Positions 1 through 9,177 of a stretch of 64,000 bases of DNA are shown piece by piece. Position 1 is the first letter of the stretch; every line of letters starts with the position of its first letter. Where the stretch lies: positions 62,001-126,000 of the forward strand of contig NZ_VOBA01000001.1 in assembly GCF_008369165.1 (NCBI RefSeq), given 5' to 3'. Under the pieces are notes generated by a model. The model worked only from the letters and a program-made list of their open reading frames with translations. It searched no databases and was not told the origin of the DNA. Position numbers and translations under genes: made by a program. Source of the stretch: Dietzia sp. ANT_WB102. Its GTDB lineage: Bacteria > Actinomycetota > Actinomycetes > Mycobacteriales > Mycobacteriaceae.

Positions 1-647
<647 letters not shown>

Positions 648-664
<17 letters not shown>

Positions 665-1304
665 AGCGGGTCTCCAATCGACGCAGAACGAGGGTGCACG
701 GGACGCTCACGATGAGGAAGAGCAGCGCCGCGATGGTGAACGGTTCGATGTAGCGGAACTCGGACTGGCCGATCGCCTTTGCCACCGACATCAACTCGTA
801 GACGGTTATGGCGGACAGGATCGCCGAATCCTTGAACATCTGGATGAGGTAGTTGCCCAACAGGGGGACGACCCGCCGCACGGCCTGGGGCAACACGATC
901 CGGGTCCACGTACGGGCCCGGGGCAGATTCAGCGCGGTTGAGGCCTCCCACTGGCCTACCGGGACGCCCTCGATGCCGGAGCGGTAGACCTCGGCGGTAT
1001 AGGCGCTGTAGTTGATGCCGATGACGATGATGCCGGTGAGCAGCGCGCTCATGGCTATTCCGTACTCGGGCAGGACGTAGAACACGAAGAACGCCTGGAC
1101 GAGCAGCGGCGTGCCGCGGATGAAGTAGACCAGGAAGCCGAGGACCTGCGAGAGCACCGGGATCCGGAGGAACCGGAACACCGCGACGATCAGACCGAGG
1201 ACGGCGGCGATAGCCATCCCGGCGATGGTGATCTGCACGGTCGTCACCAGGCCTTGGAGCAGCTTCGGCAGGATGCTGATCGCGAAGGCGTTGTCCCAGA
1301 TCAT
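648..1304 (-). CDS. ehuD: Ectoine/hydroxyectoine-type ABC permease EhuD
   Basis: Inner-membrane permease of a HisM/EhuD-type importer, 218 residues, with about five hydrophobic segments. The EAA-loop region is present ([20 protein letters not shown]), as is the RGTPLLVQ motif of amino-acid permeases. I chose the ATG at 1304 because it overlaps the preceding permease stop as TGATG; an in-frame TTG at 1307 is possible. Sequence style (an MIWD start and a [15 protein letters not shown] stretch) resembles EhuD as I remember it. The substrate is inferred rather than shown: other polar amino acids or compatible solutes remain possible. Confidence 0.85.
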
Positions 1305-1999
1305 CAACTCACCCCCTGCATCCGACCGGCGAGGGAGGTGAGCAGCGGACGGCGTTCACGCGTCGGCGAGAATCGCCGTTCCAGCAGCGCCACGATCGCC
1401 GAGATCACCAGGGACAGCAGGAAGTACAGGATCAGGATGATCCCGTAGACCAACGCGGTCTCGCCCGTCGAGGAGCGGATGAGACCGGCGTTGAACGTCA
1501 GGTCGGCCACGGTGACGAGCGAGACCAGCGAACTGTTCTTGAGCAGGTCGACCATGACGTTGCCCATGGGCGGCAACATCGCCGGGACCGACTGCGGGAG
1601 CAGTATCCGGCGCATCCGCAGTGCGGGTGTCATGTTGAGCGCGATCGCCGCCTCGGTCTGCCCCCGTGGCCGCGACGCGATCGAGCCGCGGACGACCTCC
1701 GACGCGTACGCCCCCTCGTTGAGGCCCAACGCGAGGACGCCGGCGAAGAGGGCGGTGAGCTGGATCCCGAAAAACGGCAGTGCGAAGAACAGCCAGAACA
1801 GCTGCACCACCAGCGAGGTACCGCGTAGGAACTCCACAATGCACGCGGCCGTCCAGCGCAACCATCGGTGGGTGGACAGCCGTGCCAGCCCCAGCACGAA
1901 GGCCACGACCAGGGCCAGCACCGCACCGAGGACCGTCACCTCGACGGTGGTGACTAAACCCTGGCGAATCAGGGGGAGGTATTCGGCTATCGCATCCAT
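1304..1999 (-). CDS. ehuC: Ectoine/hydroxyectoine-type ABC permease EhuC
   Basis: Second permease of the importer, 231 residues, pairing with EhuD to form the channel. It shows RGTSLVVQ after the second hydrophobic segment, the EAA-loop TEAAIALNMTPALRMRRILL, and a conserved KNSSLVSLVTVADL segment. The ATG at 1999 lies 9 bases after the binding-protein stop. Its own stop overlaps the EhuD start by one base, so BCDA are read as one transcript. Family membership (HisM-type amino-acid permease) is firm; the EhuC subtype is moderately firm. Confidence 0.85.
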   Translation of the reverse strand: MDAIAEYLPLIRQGLVTTVEVTVLGAVLALVVAFVLGLARLSTHRWLRWTAACIVEFLRGTSLVVQLFWLFFALPFFGIQLTALFAGVLALGLNEGAYASEVVRGSIASRPRGQTEAAIALNMTPALRMRRILLPQSVPAMLPPMGNVMVDLLKNSSLVSLVTVADLTFNAGLIRSSTGETALVYGIILILYFLLSLVISAIVALLERRFSPTRERRPLLTSLAGRMQGVS

Positions 2000-2008
2000 C
2001 TGGTCGGG

Positions 2009-2887
2009 TCAGCCGTCGACCGCGCAGAGTTCCTCGGTGGTGACCCCGGCGACGACGCTCGGGTCGAAGCCCCACTTATTGAGGATCTCGGCGAATTCCG
2101 GCTCGGTCTTGAACGCCTCGAGCTCGGTGTTGTACGCATCGAGGAAGTCCTGGTCGTCCGGGCGGAAAGCAGCGGACGAACCGGTGCTGGGCGCGTCCTC
2201 GATCGGGTCGGTGACCTCCACGCCGTCCAGCTCCCGCAACGAGAGGGTGGGCAACAGGAACGCGTCGATCCGGTCGGCCGCGAGGGCGTCCGCGCCACCG
2301 CGCGCGTCGGTCACGTTGACGATGCGGGCCGCGTCGATCCCGGCCGTTTCCAGGATCCCCTGCTCGAACCCGCCGGGCACGACGCCCACCCGCACGTCGT
2401 CGCGGCCCTTCACGTCGGCGATCGTCCGGATGTCCTTGGGGTTGCCTGGCCGGACCCCGAACGATTCGGTGGAGACGATGACCGGCGAGGCGTAGATGAC
2501 CTCGCGGCAGCGCGACTGTTTCATGAACAGCCCCGCGGCGATGACGTCCCACCTGTTGGCTTTGAGACCCGGGATCATCGCGTCGTAGCCGGACACGATC
2601 CCCTCGACCTTGTCGATGCCCATCCGCTCACACACCGCGCGCACGACATCCGGCTCGCAGCCGGTGACGGTGCCGTCCGCGGCGAGCTCGGTGTAGGGCG
2701 GCTCGTTCCCGATCGCGATGCGCAGCCCCTGCGTCTTGGCCCGTTCGAGGAGTCCGCCACCCCCTCCTGCCTCAGGCCCTCCGGGGTCGGTGGTGCTGCA
2801 GGCTGTCAGTGAGCCGCCAACCGCGACCACCCCGCCCAATGCCAGTGCGCCCTGGAACAGTTGTCGTCGTGAGATGTTCGTGCTCAT
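2009..2887 (-). CDS. ehuB: ABC substrate-binding lipoprotein, EhuB-like
   Basis: Extracellular solute-binding protein family 3, 292 residues. It has an SRRQLF twin-arginine-like motif at residues 6-11 and a lipobox LTAC with Cys30, so it is probably a Tat-exported lipoprotein. Ligand-pocket features typical of this family are visible: IGNEPPYTE near residue 59 and a YDAMIPGL...RWDVIAAGLFM stretch. The start at 2887 has AAAGG about 7 bases upstream. The 105-base gap before it (2888-2992) holds only weak dyads, ACGGT-N6-ACCGT and GGCCG-N9-CGGCC (2946-2964), so I expect read-through from the amidase/regulator genes. Specificity for ectoine is inferred from resemblance to EhuB only. Confidence 0.85.
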   Translation of the reverse strand: MSTNISRRQLFQGALALGGVVAVGGSLTACSTTDPGGPEAGGGGGLLERAKTQGLRIAIGNEPPYTELAADGTVTGCEPDVVRAVCERMGIDKVEGIVSGYDAMIPGLKANRWDVIAAGLFMKQSRCREVIYASPVIVSTESFGVRPGNPKDIRTIADVKGRDDVRVGVVPGGFEQGILETAGIDAARIVNVTDARGGADALAADRIDAFLLPTLSLRELDGVEVTDPIEDAPSTGSSAAFRPDDQDFLDAYNTELEAFKTEPEFAEILNKWGFDPSVVAGVTTEELCAVDG

Positions 2888-2992
2888 CGTTGCCTTTCGT
2901 AGGCCGAAGTTAACGGTCTCTGCACCGTAGAACCGGGCTCACATCGGCCGTCAGGTAACCGGCCAAAGCGTGATCTGCCCGTTACTGAACGC

Positions 2993-3676
2993 TCAGCTGT
3001 CTTCTCCCGCGGCCCGGACGCGGGCGTAACCGTCCTTCATGTGGTCGACCAGCAGCGATCGGGCCCGGGCAGGGTCAGCTGCGCGGACCGCGTCGGCGAT
3101 CGCCCGGTGCTCGGTGAGCCTGGACTGGGCGTCCGTATAGGTGGGGCTCATGGCGTGCAGGCACATGCTCGTCTCCACCAGGACGGTCTCGTGCACCCGG
3201 GACAGTCGCGGGCTGCGGGCCGACTCTACGAGGGCGTGGTGGAAGTCCAGGTCCGCCGCGACCATCGCCGCGGAGCGGGGTTCGCCGGAGAGTGCCGCCA
3301 TGGCGTCCACGGCGGCGTCGAGTGCGTCGGCGGTCTCGGTTGTCCGGCCGGATTCGAGAACCCTGTCCAGGGCAGCGGTCTCGACGGTCGTGCGCAGGAG
3401 GTACATATCCTGCACCGCCTCCGGGGTGAGCTCGGCGACGAACAGTCCCCGGTTGCGGTGCGAGACGAGCAGTCCCTCCTGGGTGAGCCGTTGCATGGCC
3501 TCGCGCAGCGGCCCGCGGCTCACGCCGAGCGAGCGCGCCAGGGCCGCCTCCCCGAGTTGCGTGCCCGGGGCGAACGTCCCGTCGGAGATGGCGCGGCGGA
3601 GGGTCCGTGCGATGAGCGCGGGCGTCGATTCCTGCACGACGGGTTCGAGGCCGCCGGGCGCATCGGGGACGATCAC
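2993..3676 (-). CDS. GntR-family (FCD subfamily) transcriptional regulator
   Basis: DNA-binding repressor or activator, 227 residues. The N-terminal winged helix reads TQLGEAALARSLGVSRGPLR, followed by an all-helical FCD ligand-binding domain with the metal-binding pattern (D..FH..L near residue 130, then HRAIADAV and HMKDG). I chose the GTG at 3676 because it overlaps the amidase stop as GTGA; a longer reading frame upstream lies inside the amidase and is a shadow. Being sandwiched between the amidase and importer genes, it most likely controls this operon, with the palindrome at 5190-5203 as the obvious operator. Confidence 0.9.
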   Translation of the reverse strand: MIVPDAPGGLEPVVQESTPALIARTLRRAISDGTFAPGTQLGEAALARSLGVSRGPLREAMQRLTQEGLLVSHRNRGLFVAELTPEAVQDMYLLRTTVETAALDRVLESGRTTETADALDAAVDAMAALSGEPRSAAMVAADLDFHHALVESARSPRLSRVHETVLVETSMCLHAMSPTYTDAQSRLTEHRAIADAVRAADPARARSLLVDHMKDGYARVRAAGEDS

Positions 3677-5172
3677 GGGCGGTCGCCTCCCGGCGCGCCG
3701 GCGTGGATCCGAGGGACGGGTACGACACCACCGGACGGGGCCCCCGCTGCGGACCCCAGCGCGGCCTCCAGTGCCGCCCCGGCCCGGACCACCAGCCGGT
3801 CCTCGAACCGGGGTCCGACCAGTTGCAGCCCCACCGGCAGCCCGGCGTCGGTGATGCCGCAGGGGATGCTCAGCGCCGGTTGCTGCGTCATGTTGAACGG
3901 GTAGGTGTAGGGGGTCCACGAGGTCCAGTCGGGGCTGTGCCAGCCCGGCGGCACGTCGGAGCCCGCGGCGAAGGCCGGGATCGGTGTGGTGGGCGTGACC
4001 AGGAGGTCATAGTCCCGGTGGAAGTCGGCCATGGTCGCGCCCAGCGCCATTCGCACGGCCACGGCGTCGAGGTAGTCGGCCGCCGAGTAGTCGCGGTAGC
4101 GGCCCAGCGCCTCCCGCATGGACGGGTCGACGCGGTCGATCGCTCCCGGGCCGTGTGGGGCCAGCACCGCCGCGAGTCCGGCAAACCAGAGAACGTGAAA
4201 CGCGTCGACGGGGTCGCTCACGCGCGGGTCGACGGCGTCGACGCGGGCGCCGAGCGCCTCGAGTACGCCCACGGCTCGTGTGACCTCGCGCTCGACGTCG
4301 TCGTCGTTTCGGCCGAATCCCAGCGTGGCGCTGTAGGCGACCCGTAGGCCCTCGAGCGGGCGGTCGCCGCGGCGCGCACCTTCGGTGGCCGAGGCCAGGT
4401 AGCCGCCGGGGCCGGGCGTGGTGGCCCGGGCGGGGACTGCGGACCAGTCCCGCGGGTCCGGGCGCAGCAGAACGTCCATGAACGCGGCGGTGTCGGCGAC
4501 GGTCCGGGTCATGGGGCCCGCGTGGGCGAGGGTGCCGAAGGGGCTCGACGGGAACATCGGGATGACGCCGTAGGTGGGCTTGAACGCGACGATCCCGCAG
4601 AACGCGGCGGGGATCCGGACTGATCCCCCGCCGTCGGTGCCCAATGCGAGTTGCCCGAGGCCGGCGGCCACCGCGGCTGCGGCACCGCCACTGGAGCCAC
4701 CCGGCGTCAGGGCCGGGTCGTGGGGGTTGCGAGCGATTCCGGTGAGTGTGTTGTCGGTGACGCCCTTCCACGCGAACTCGGGGGTGGTGGTCTTGCCGAT
4801 CACCACGCATCCGGCCTCGCGGGTGGCCGCGGTGACGGGCGCGTCGTCGGGCCATGCGGCGGGGTCGGCCGCGTCGGGCTTGTCTGCCAGCAGGTGGGAT
4901 CCCCGCAGTGTGGGCACACCCCGGGTGTAGAAGATGTCTTTGATCGAGGTCGGCACCCCGTCGAGTGGGCCGAGGGGTTCGCCCCTCCGGTACCGGTCTG
5001 CCGCCTCGCGGGCGGATGTCAGGGTGGACTCAGGATCGAGGTGGCAGAAGGCGTTGATCCCGCCGTCGATCTGCTCGATCGCCGCCAGTGCGTCGCGGGC
5101 CGCGTCGACCGGTGAGACCTCCCCGCTGCGGTACGCCGCGGCCAGGTGCAGGGCGCTCATCGATGTGGTCAT
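3673..5172 (-). CDS. Amidase-signature (AS) family amidohydrolase
   Basis: Hydrolyses an unknown amide, 499 residues, cytosolic. The AS catalytic Ser-cisSer-Lys triad is visible: Lys in PTSIKDIF, the cis-Ser in PGGSSGGAAAA, and the nucleophile in GTDGGGSVRIPAAFCG. The start at 5172 is supported by GGAGG 8 bases upstream; a second ATG at 5160 is in frame. First gene of the operon with the GntR regulator and the Ehu-type importer, so the imported compound or its derivative may be its substrate. It is not recognisably an ectoine hydrolase (DoeA) or N-acetyl-DABA deacetylase (DoeB), so a role in ectoine use is not established. Amide, biuret-like or acyl-amino-acid substrates are equally possible. 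Confidence 0.9.
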   Translation of the reverse strand: MTTSMSALHLAAAYRSGEVSPVDAARDALAAIEQIDGGINAFCHLDPESTLTSAREAADRYRRGEPLGPLDGVPTSIKDIFYTRGVPTLRGSHLLADKPDAADPAAWPDDAPVTAATREAGCVVIGKTTTPEFAWKGVTDNTLTGIARNPHDPALTPGGSSGGAAAAVAAGLGQLALGTDGGGSVRIPAAFCGIVAFKPTYGVIPMFPSSPFGTLAHAGPMTRTVADTAAFMDVLLRPDPRDWSAVPARATTPGPGGYLASATEGARRGDRPLEGLRVAYSATLGFGRNDDDVEREVTRAVGVLEALGARVDAVDPRVSDPVDAFHVLWFAGLAAVLAPHGPGAIDRVDPSMREALGRYRDYSAADYLDAVAVRMALGATMADFHRDYDLLVTPTTPIPAFAAGSDVPPGWHSPDWTSWTPYTYPFNMTQQPALSIPCGITDAGLPVGLQLVGPRFEDRLVVRAGAALEAALGSAAGAPSGGVVPVPRIHAGAPGGDRP

Positions 5173-5189
5173 TCGTCCACCCTCCGTCA

Positions 5190-5203
5190 GATTGTCGACA
5201 ATC
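5190..5203. promoter_or_regulatory. GntR/FadR-type operator palindrome upstream of the amidase operon
   Basis: Perfect 14-bp palindrome GATTGTCGACAATC, 17 bases upstream of the amidase ATG. The core TTGTCGACAA fits the TnGTnnnACnA-like sites bound by FadR-type (FCD) GntR regulators. The second gene of the operon encodes such a regulator, so autoregulation is the simple reading. The site sits where RNA polymerase would make its initial contacts, which would mean repression. Confidence 0.7.
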
Positions 5204-5299
5204 CTACAGCTGGCCGTGGGGCCGTCAAGCGCCGCCTACGCGCACACCGATCCCTCCCGCATGACCACCGGCGCCGCGCCCGGCTTCTACGCTGGGGCC

Positions 5300-6079
5300 A
5301 TGAGTTCCGACGCCCGGTCCGCCGCACTCCCACCCGACCTCGCCGAGGCGCTGCGCCGCGCCGCTGACGCCCCCACCCTCGTGGTCGCGTGCGACTACGA
5401 CGGCACCCTCGCCCCGTTCGTTGACGACCCCACGCAGGCCGTGCCTGTTCCCGGCGCCACCGATGCGCTCGCCCGCCTGGCGCAGTTGCCCCGCACGACC
5501 GTCGCCTTACTGTCCGGCCGCAACCGTGCCGCACTCGCCGAGGTGAGCGGTGCCGGCGCCCCGGTGGTCCTGGTGGGCAGCCACGGGTCGGAGTGGGAGG
5601 GCGGGTTCGACTCCCCCCTCGACGACGACGAGGTCGCGCTTTTGACGCGGGTACGTTCCGCCCTCGAGGAGATCGTCTCCCGCACCCCTGGGGCGCACGT
5701 CGAGATCAAGCCGACGGCCGCTGTCCTGCACGTTCGGCCGGTGGCCGATCCTGAGGAGCGCGAACGCGCGCAGACCGAGGCGATGTCCGGGCCCGCCGCC
5801 CTCGATGGGGTGTTCGTCACCGAGGGCAAGAACGTTGTGGAGATCGCCGTACGGGAGGCGAGCAAGGGAGCGGCCATCGAGAGGATGGTCGAGCAGACGG
5901 GGGCCGACGTCGCGCTGTTCATCGGCGACGACGTCACCGATGAGCGCGGCTTCGCCCGCCTCCGGCCGCAGGACGTCGGGGTCAAGGTCGGCGATGGACA
6001 GACGGCCGCCGCGTACCGGGTGGCGGACATCCCCACCGTCGTCGGCCTGCTGGACACGCTCGCCGACCTGCGGGGCTGA
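5300..6079 (+). CDS. otsB: Trehalose-6-phosphate phosphatase
   Basis: Dephosphorylates trehalose-6-phosphate, the last step of OtsAB trehalose synthesis, 259 residues, cytosolic HAD superfamily. HAD motif I is CDYDGTLAPF with nucleophile Asp32 and Asp34. Motif II is in LLSGR, and motif IV is IGDDVTDERGF. The ATG at 5300 gives the standard compact OtsB; an in-frame ATG at 5261 would add 13 residues. The reading frame extends far upstream, but that part lies over the amidase promoter. Divergent from the amidase operon; no OtsA is next to it. Confidence 0.9.
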   Translation: MSSDARSAALPPDLAEALRRAADAPTLVVACDYDGTLAPFVDDPTQAVPVPGATDALARLAQLPRTTVALLSGRNRAALAEVSGAGAPVVLVGSHGSEWEGGFDSPLDDDEVALLTRVRSALEEIVSRTPGAHVEIKPTAAVLHVRPVADPEERERAQTEAMSGPAALDGVFVTEGKNVVEIAVREASKGAAIERMVEQTGADVALFIGDDVTDERGFARLRPQDVGVKVGDGQTAAAYRVADIPTVVGLLDTLADLRG

Positions 6080-6115
6080 CACCCCCGGATGCACACACCA
6101 TCGACGACGCGGTTC

Positions 6116-6141
6116 TACACTTAACGACAACGGTTCCCATT
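6116..6141 (+). promoter_or_regulatory. Zinc-importer promoter with Zur-like box
   Basis: A -10-like TACACT (6116-6121) is followed at 6124-6141 by ACGACAACGGTTCCCATT, which resembles actinobacterial Zur boxes of the form ATGAAAACGGTTTTCAT (about 13 of 17 positions, consensus recalled from memory). It overlaps the expected transcription start, as a zinc-responsive repressor site would. The znuA-like start is at 6151. Confidence 0.5.
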
Positions 6142-6150
6142 ACAACGAGA

Positions 6151-7212
6151 GTGGTGCTCGTGACGTCGTTCCCCCGGCCCCGACTCCCCCGCGGTGCCCG
6201 CATCCCCGGCACCCACCCGCAGCGTGCGACTTGGAAACGGACCTCGGCGCTGGCCGCGGCGGCCCTGATCGGCGCCGGAGCGCTCACCGCCTGCAGCACC
6301 ACCGAGCGAGCGGGAACAGCGGCCGGCGACGGGAACGGTCCCAGAGTGGTGGCCTCGACGACCGTCTACGCCGACATCGCCGAACACGTCGCCGGCGGGA
6401 ACGCCTCGGTGGACTCGGTGATCTCCGACCCGACCGCCGACCCCCACTCCTACGAGGCCAGCCCCGCCGATGCCGCCGCAGTGGCCAGCGCCGACCTCGT
6501 CGTCTACAACGGCGCCGGTTACGACGGCTTCGTGGACCAGGCACTGGCCACCACGAACGATGTCCCGGTGGTGCGGGGGGTCGACGAATACGAACGCCTC
6601 ACCGGTGACGCCCTGACCGGGCACGACGACCAGCACGACGGGGCCGGCCATTCGCACGAAGCCGCCGAGAACGAGCACGTCTGGTTCAGCCTGCCCACCG
6701 CCACTGCTGTGGCCGCGCGCGTGGCCGAGGAACTCGCAGCGATCGACGCGGACAATGCCGAGCAGTATCGCGACAACGCGCGCGCCTTCGCCGACGCCGT
6801 AACCCCCCTTGAGAACAAGCTCGACGAGATCGCAGCGCGCGGACACTTCCCCTACGCCCAGACAGAGCGGGTCGGCGCGCACCTCTTCGACTCCGCACAC
6901 CTGACCGACCTCACGCCGCGCGGGTTCCTCGCCTCCGTCGAGGACGACACCGACCCCTCCGCCGCCGACCTCGCCGCCCTGCTCGACCTGCTGGCCGAGC
7001 GACGGGTCGTCTTCCTGGCCTTCAACGCCCAGACCGAGACATCCGTGACGAACCGCGTCCGCAACGCAGCCGAAGATGCGGACCTCGTCGTCGTCGACCT
7101 CACCGAGACCCTCCCGGAGGGTGCCGACTACGTCAGTTGGATGACCGGGATCGTCGACGAGATCTCCGGCGCGGTGGCCGACGCCTCCCCGGTGGGTGAC
7201 GGTGGGCACTGA
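6151..7212 (+). CDS. znuA: Zinc ABC transporter substrate-binding lipoprotein (ZnuA/TroA family)
   Basis: Captures Zn2+ (possibly Mn2+) outside the membrane and delivers it to the permease; cluster A-1 binding protein, 353 residues. The signal peptide ends in the lipobox LTAC (Cys48). Metal ligands of the TroA fold are recognisable: His in ADPHSYEASP, a His-rich loop (about residues 154-175, containing GHDDQHDGAGHSHE) and a later acidic/His site. The His-rich loop favours zinc. GTG at 6151 gives a long N-terminal region; an in-frame GTG at 6160 is an alternative. First gene of a three-gene importer operon whose ATPase gene overlaps its 3' end. Confidence 0.9.
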   Translation: MVLVTSFPRPRLPRGARIPGTHPQRATWKRTSALAAAALIGAGALTACSTTERAGTAAGDGNGPRVVASTTVYADIAEHVAGGNASVDSVISDPTADPHSYEASPADAAAVASADLVVYNGAGYDGFVDQALATTNDVPVVRGVDEYERLTGDALTGHDDQHDGAGHSHEAAENEHVWFSLPTATAVAARVAEELAAIDADNAEQYRDNARAFADAVTPLENKLDEIAARGHFPYAQTERVGAHLFDSAHLTDLTPRGFLASVEDDTDPSAADLAALLDLLAERRVVFLAFNAQTETSVTNRVRNAAEDADLVVVDLTETLPEGADYVSWMTGIVDEISGAVADASPVGDGGH

Positions 7213-8101
7213 TCCGGCGGCGGCCCACGTCCGCGGCACCCCCGGCCCCGGACCGGTCGTCTCACTTCAGGGCGTGACGGTCTCACGCGGCGACCGCACC
7301 CTCATCCGCGACCTCGACCTGGAGATCGCTCCGGGTGAGTTCGTCGCAGTGCTCGGACCCAACGGTGCCGGCAAGACCACCCTGCTCAAGGTGCTGCTCG
7401 GCGAACACCGACCCGACTCCGGCACCGTCCTGGTCGACGGCCGCGCGCCCGGCCACCGCGGCACCCACCTCGGCTACGTGCCCCAACAACGAGCTTTCGA
7501 TCCCGGCATCACCCTGCGCGGACGCGACCTGGTGTCCCTCGGGATCGACGGCACGCGCTGGGGCCCCGGATGGCCGTCGCGGCGTGCCGGCAAGCGCCGC
7601 ATCGTCGAGGACGCCCTGGGCAGGCTCGAGGCCGGCAAGCTGGCAGACAAGCCGCTCGGCCGGATGTCCGGTGGTGAGCAACAACGCGTGCGGGTCGCGC
7701 AGGCCATCGCCTGCGACCCGTGCGTCATGCTCTGCGACGAACCACTGCTCAGCCTCGACCTCACGGGCCAGCGCACGGTCGCCTCCGTGCTCGACCACCG
7801 GCGCCGCGAGCACGACACCGCGGTCGTGTTCGTCACCCACGAGATCAACCCGGTGCTACCGATGGTCGACCGGATCGTCTACCTGGTCGACGGCCGGCAT
7901 CGCATCGGCACCCCGGACGAGGTGTTCACCACGGAGGTCATGTCCGACCTGTACTCCTCCCCCGTCGAGGTACTGCGAGTACGCGGGCAGATCGTCGTGG
8001 TGGGCGACACCCACCATCTCGTCGCCGAGCCCTGGGCGAGCGGGCACCACCATCACGAGAACAGCACCAGCGACCACGACCACGGACACGGAGCGCACTG
8101 A
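7196..8101 (+). CDS. znuC: Zinc ABC transporter ATP-binding protein
   Basis: ATPase of the metal importer, 301 residues. Walker A GPNGAGKTT, signature MSGGEQQRVRVAQA, Walker B VMLCDEPLLSLD and H-loop FVTHEI are all intact. The C-terminus is a His/Asp-rich tail (HHHHENSTSDHDHGHGAH), unusual for the ATPase of such systems and likely to bind or sense zinc. The GTG at 7196 overlaps the binding-protein gene by 17 bases; an in-frame GTG at 7202 is possible. Its stop overlaps the permease start (TGATG). Confidence 0.9.
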   Translation: MTVGTDPAAAHVRGTPGPGPVVSLQGVTVSRGDRTLIRDLDLEIAPGEFVAVLGPNGAGKTTLLKVLLGEHRPDSGTVLVDGRAPGHRGTHLGYVPQQRAFDPGITLRGRDLVSLGIDGTRWGPGWPSRRAGKRRIVEDALGRLEAGKLADKPLGRMSGGEQQRVRVAQAIACDPCVMLCDEPLLSLDLTGQRTVASVLDHRRREHDTAVVFVTHEINPVLPMVDRIVYLVDGRHRIGTPDEVFTTEVMSDLYSSPVEVLRVRGQIVVVGDTHHLVAEPWASGHHHHENSTSDHDHGHGAH

Positions 8102-8949
8102 TGGACCGACTGCTCGAGATCTTCGGGTCCATCGCCGACACCGAGACCACCGCGTACCTGCTGGAGCAGGAGTTCGTACTCTTCGGCCTCGCCGCGATCG
8201 CACTACTCGGCCTGCTCTCCGGCGCGATCGGCCCGTTCATCGTCATGCGGCAAATGTCGTTCTCCGTCCACGGCGCAAGCGAGCTCGCTCTCACAGGCGC
8301 CGCCGCCGCGCTACTGTTCGGGCTCAACCTGGGCCTCGGCGCGATCGTCGGATCGGTGATCGCGGCCCTCATGTTCGGGGTCATGGGCTCGCGCGCGTCC
8401 CAACGCGACAGCTCCATTGGCGTGGTGTTGGCGTTCGGCCTGGGGCTGGCGGTGCTGTTCATCCACCTCTACCCCGGGCGGTCCGGCACCAGCTTCTCCC
8501 TGCTCACGGGACAGATCGTCGGGGTGTCCGAGCACGGGCTGGCGCAGATGGCGGTGGTCGCGGCCATCATCTGCGGCGCACTGATCGCCCTGTACCGGCC
8601 GCTCGTGTTCTCCTCCGCCGATCCCGAGGTCGCCGAGGCGCGGGGCGTTCCGGTCCGGGCCATCAACATGATCTTCGCCGTCCTCGTGGGACTGGCCGCC
8701 GCGCAGGCTGTCCAGGTCGTCGGGGCTCTCCTGGTCCTGTCGCTGCTCATCACGCCGGCCGCCGCCGCAGCCGCCGTCACCTCCAGCCCGGGGCGGGCGA
8801 TCGGGCTGACGATCCTCTTCGCCGAGATCGCGGCCGTCGGCGGGATGTTGCTCTCACTCGCCCCCGGCGTGCCCGTCTCGGTGTTCGTCACCACCATCTC
8901 GTTCGTCATCTACTTGGTGTGCCGCGCGGTCGCGACGCTGCGGCGCTGA
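8101..8949 (+). CDS. znuB: Zinc ABC transporter permease (ABC-3 family)
   Basis: Membrane channel of the metal importer, 282 residues, with about eight hydrophobic helices and the ABC-3 family look: GPFIVMRQMSFSVHGASELALTG near residues 43-65, and SSADPEVAEARGV before the C-terminal helices. Its ATG shares a base with the znuC stop, so expression is coupled. Uptake of Zn2+ under starvation is the expected role; Mn2+ cannot be excluded from sequence alone. Confidence 0.9.
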   Translation: MDRLLEIFGSIADTETTAYLLEQEFVLFGLAAIALLGLLSGAIGPFIVMRQMSFSVHGASELALTGAAAALLFGLNLGLGAIVGSVIAALMFGVMGSRASQRDSSIGVVLAFGLGLAVLFIHLYPGRSGTSFSLLTGQIVGVSEHGLAQMAVVAAIICGALIALYRPLVFSSADPEVAEARGVPVRAINMIFAVLVGLAAAQAVQVVGALLVLSLLITPAAAAAAVTSSPGRAIGLTILFAEIAAVGGMLLSLAPGVPVSVFVTTISFVIYLVCRAVATLRR

Positions 8950-9026
8950 CGCCGGCGGGGCCGTGGGCGGGGCGCGGGCGGGACCGTGACGGGGCAGCGA
9001 GACGCGGGCGGAGTGCGCCAAGGGAA

Positions 9027-9099
9027 CGCGTGGAGTCATTGCGTGCAGCGTTTCCCCAGGTCGAATCGCGGGAACTGCTGACGGAGTGACTCAACACGG
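9027..9099. repeat. Dispersed palindromic intergenic element, copy A
   Basis: About 73 bases downstream of znuB with imperfect terminal inverted arms: CGTGGAGTCA at 9029-9038 against the right block ending TGACTCAACACGG. The right block (9077-9099) matches 46960-46982 at 22 of 23 positions. The inner GTGCAGC and CCCAGG stretches are also shared with copy B. The rest of the 228-base gap before the next gene holds nothing I recognise. Confidence 0.65.
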
Positions 9100-9177
9100 G
9101 TTGCGAAGAGGGAAACGGCTGCTTCTGCCGTGTGGCGGTGCACTACAACCACGCCATGACGATCTAGCGTCTGATGG

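Noticed and set aside
2946-2964. GGCCG-N9-CGGCC hairpin between the GntR gene and ehuB
   Set aside because: Stem is only five bases and no T-run follows, so I do not call it a terminator or attenuator.
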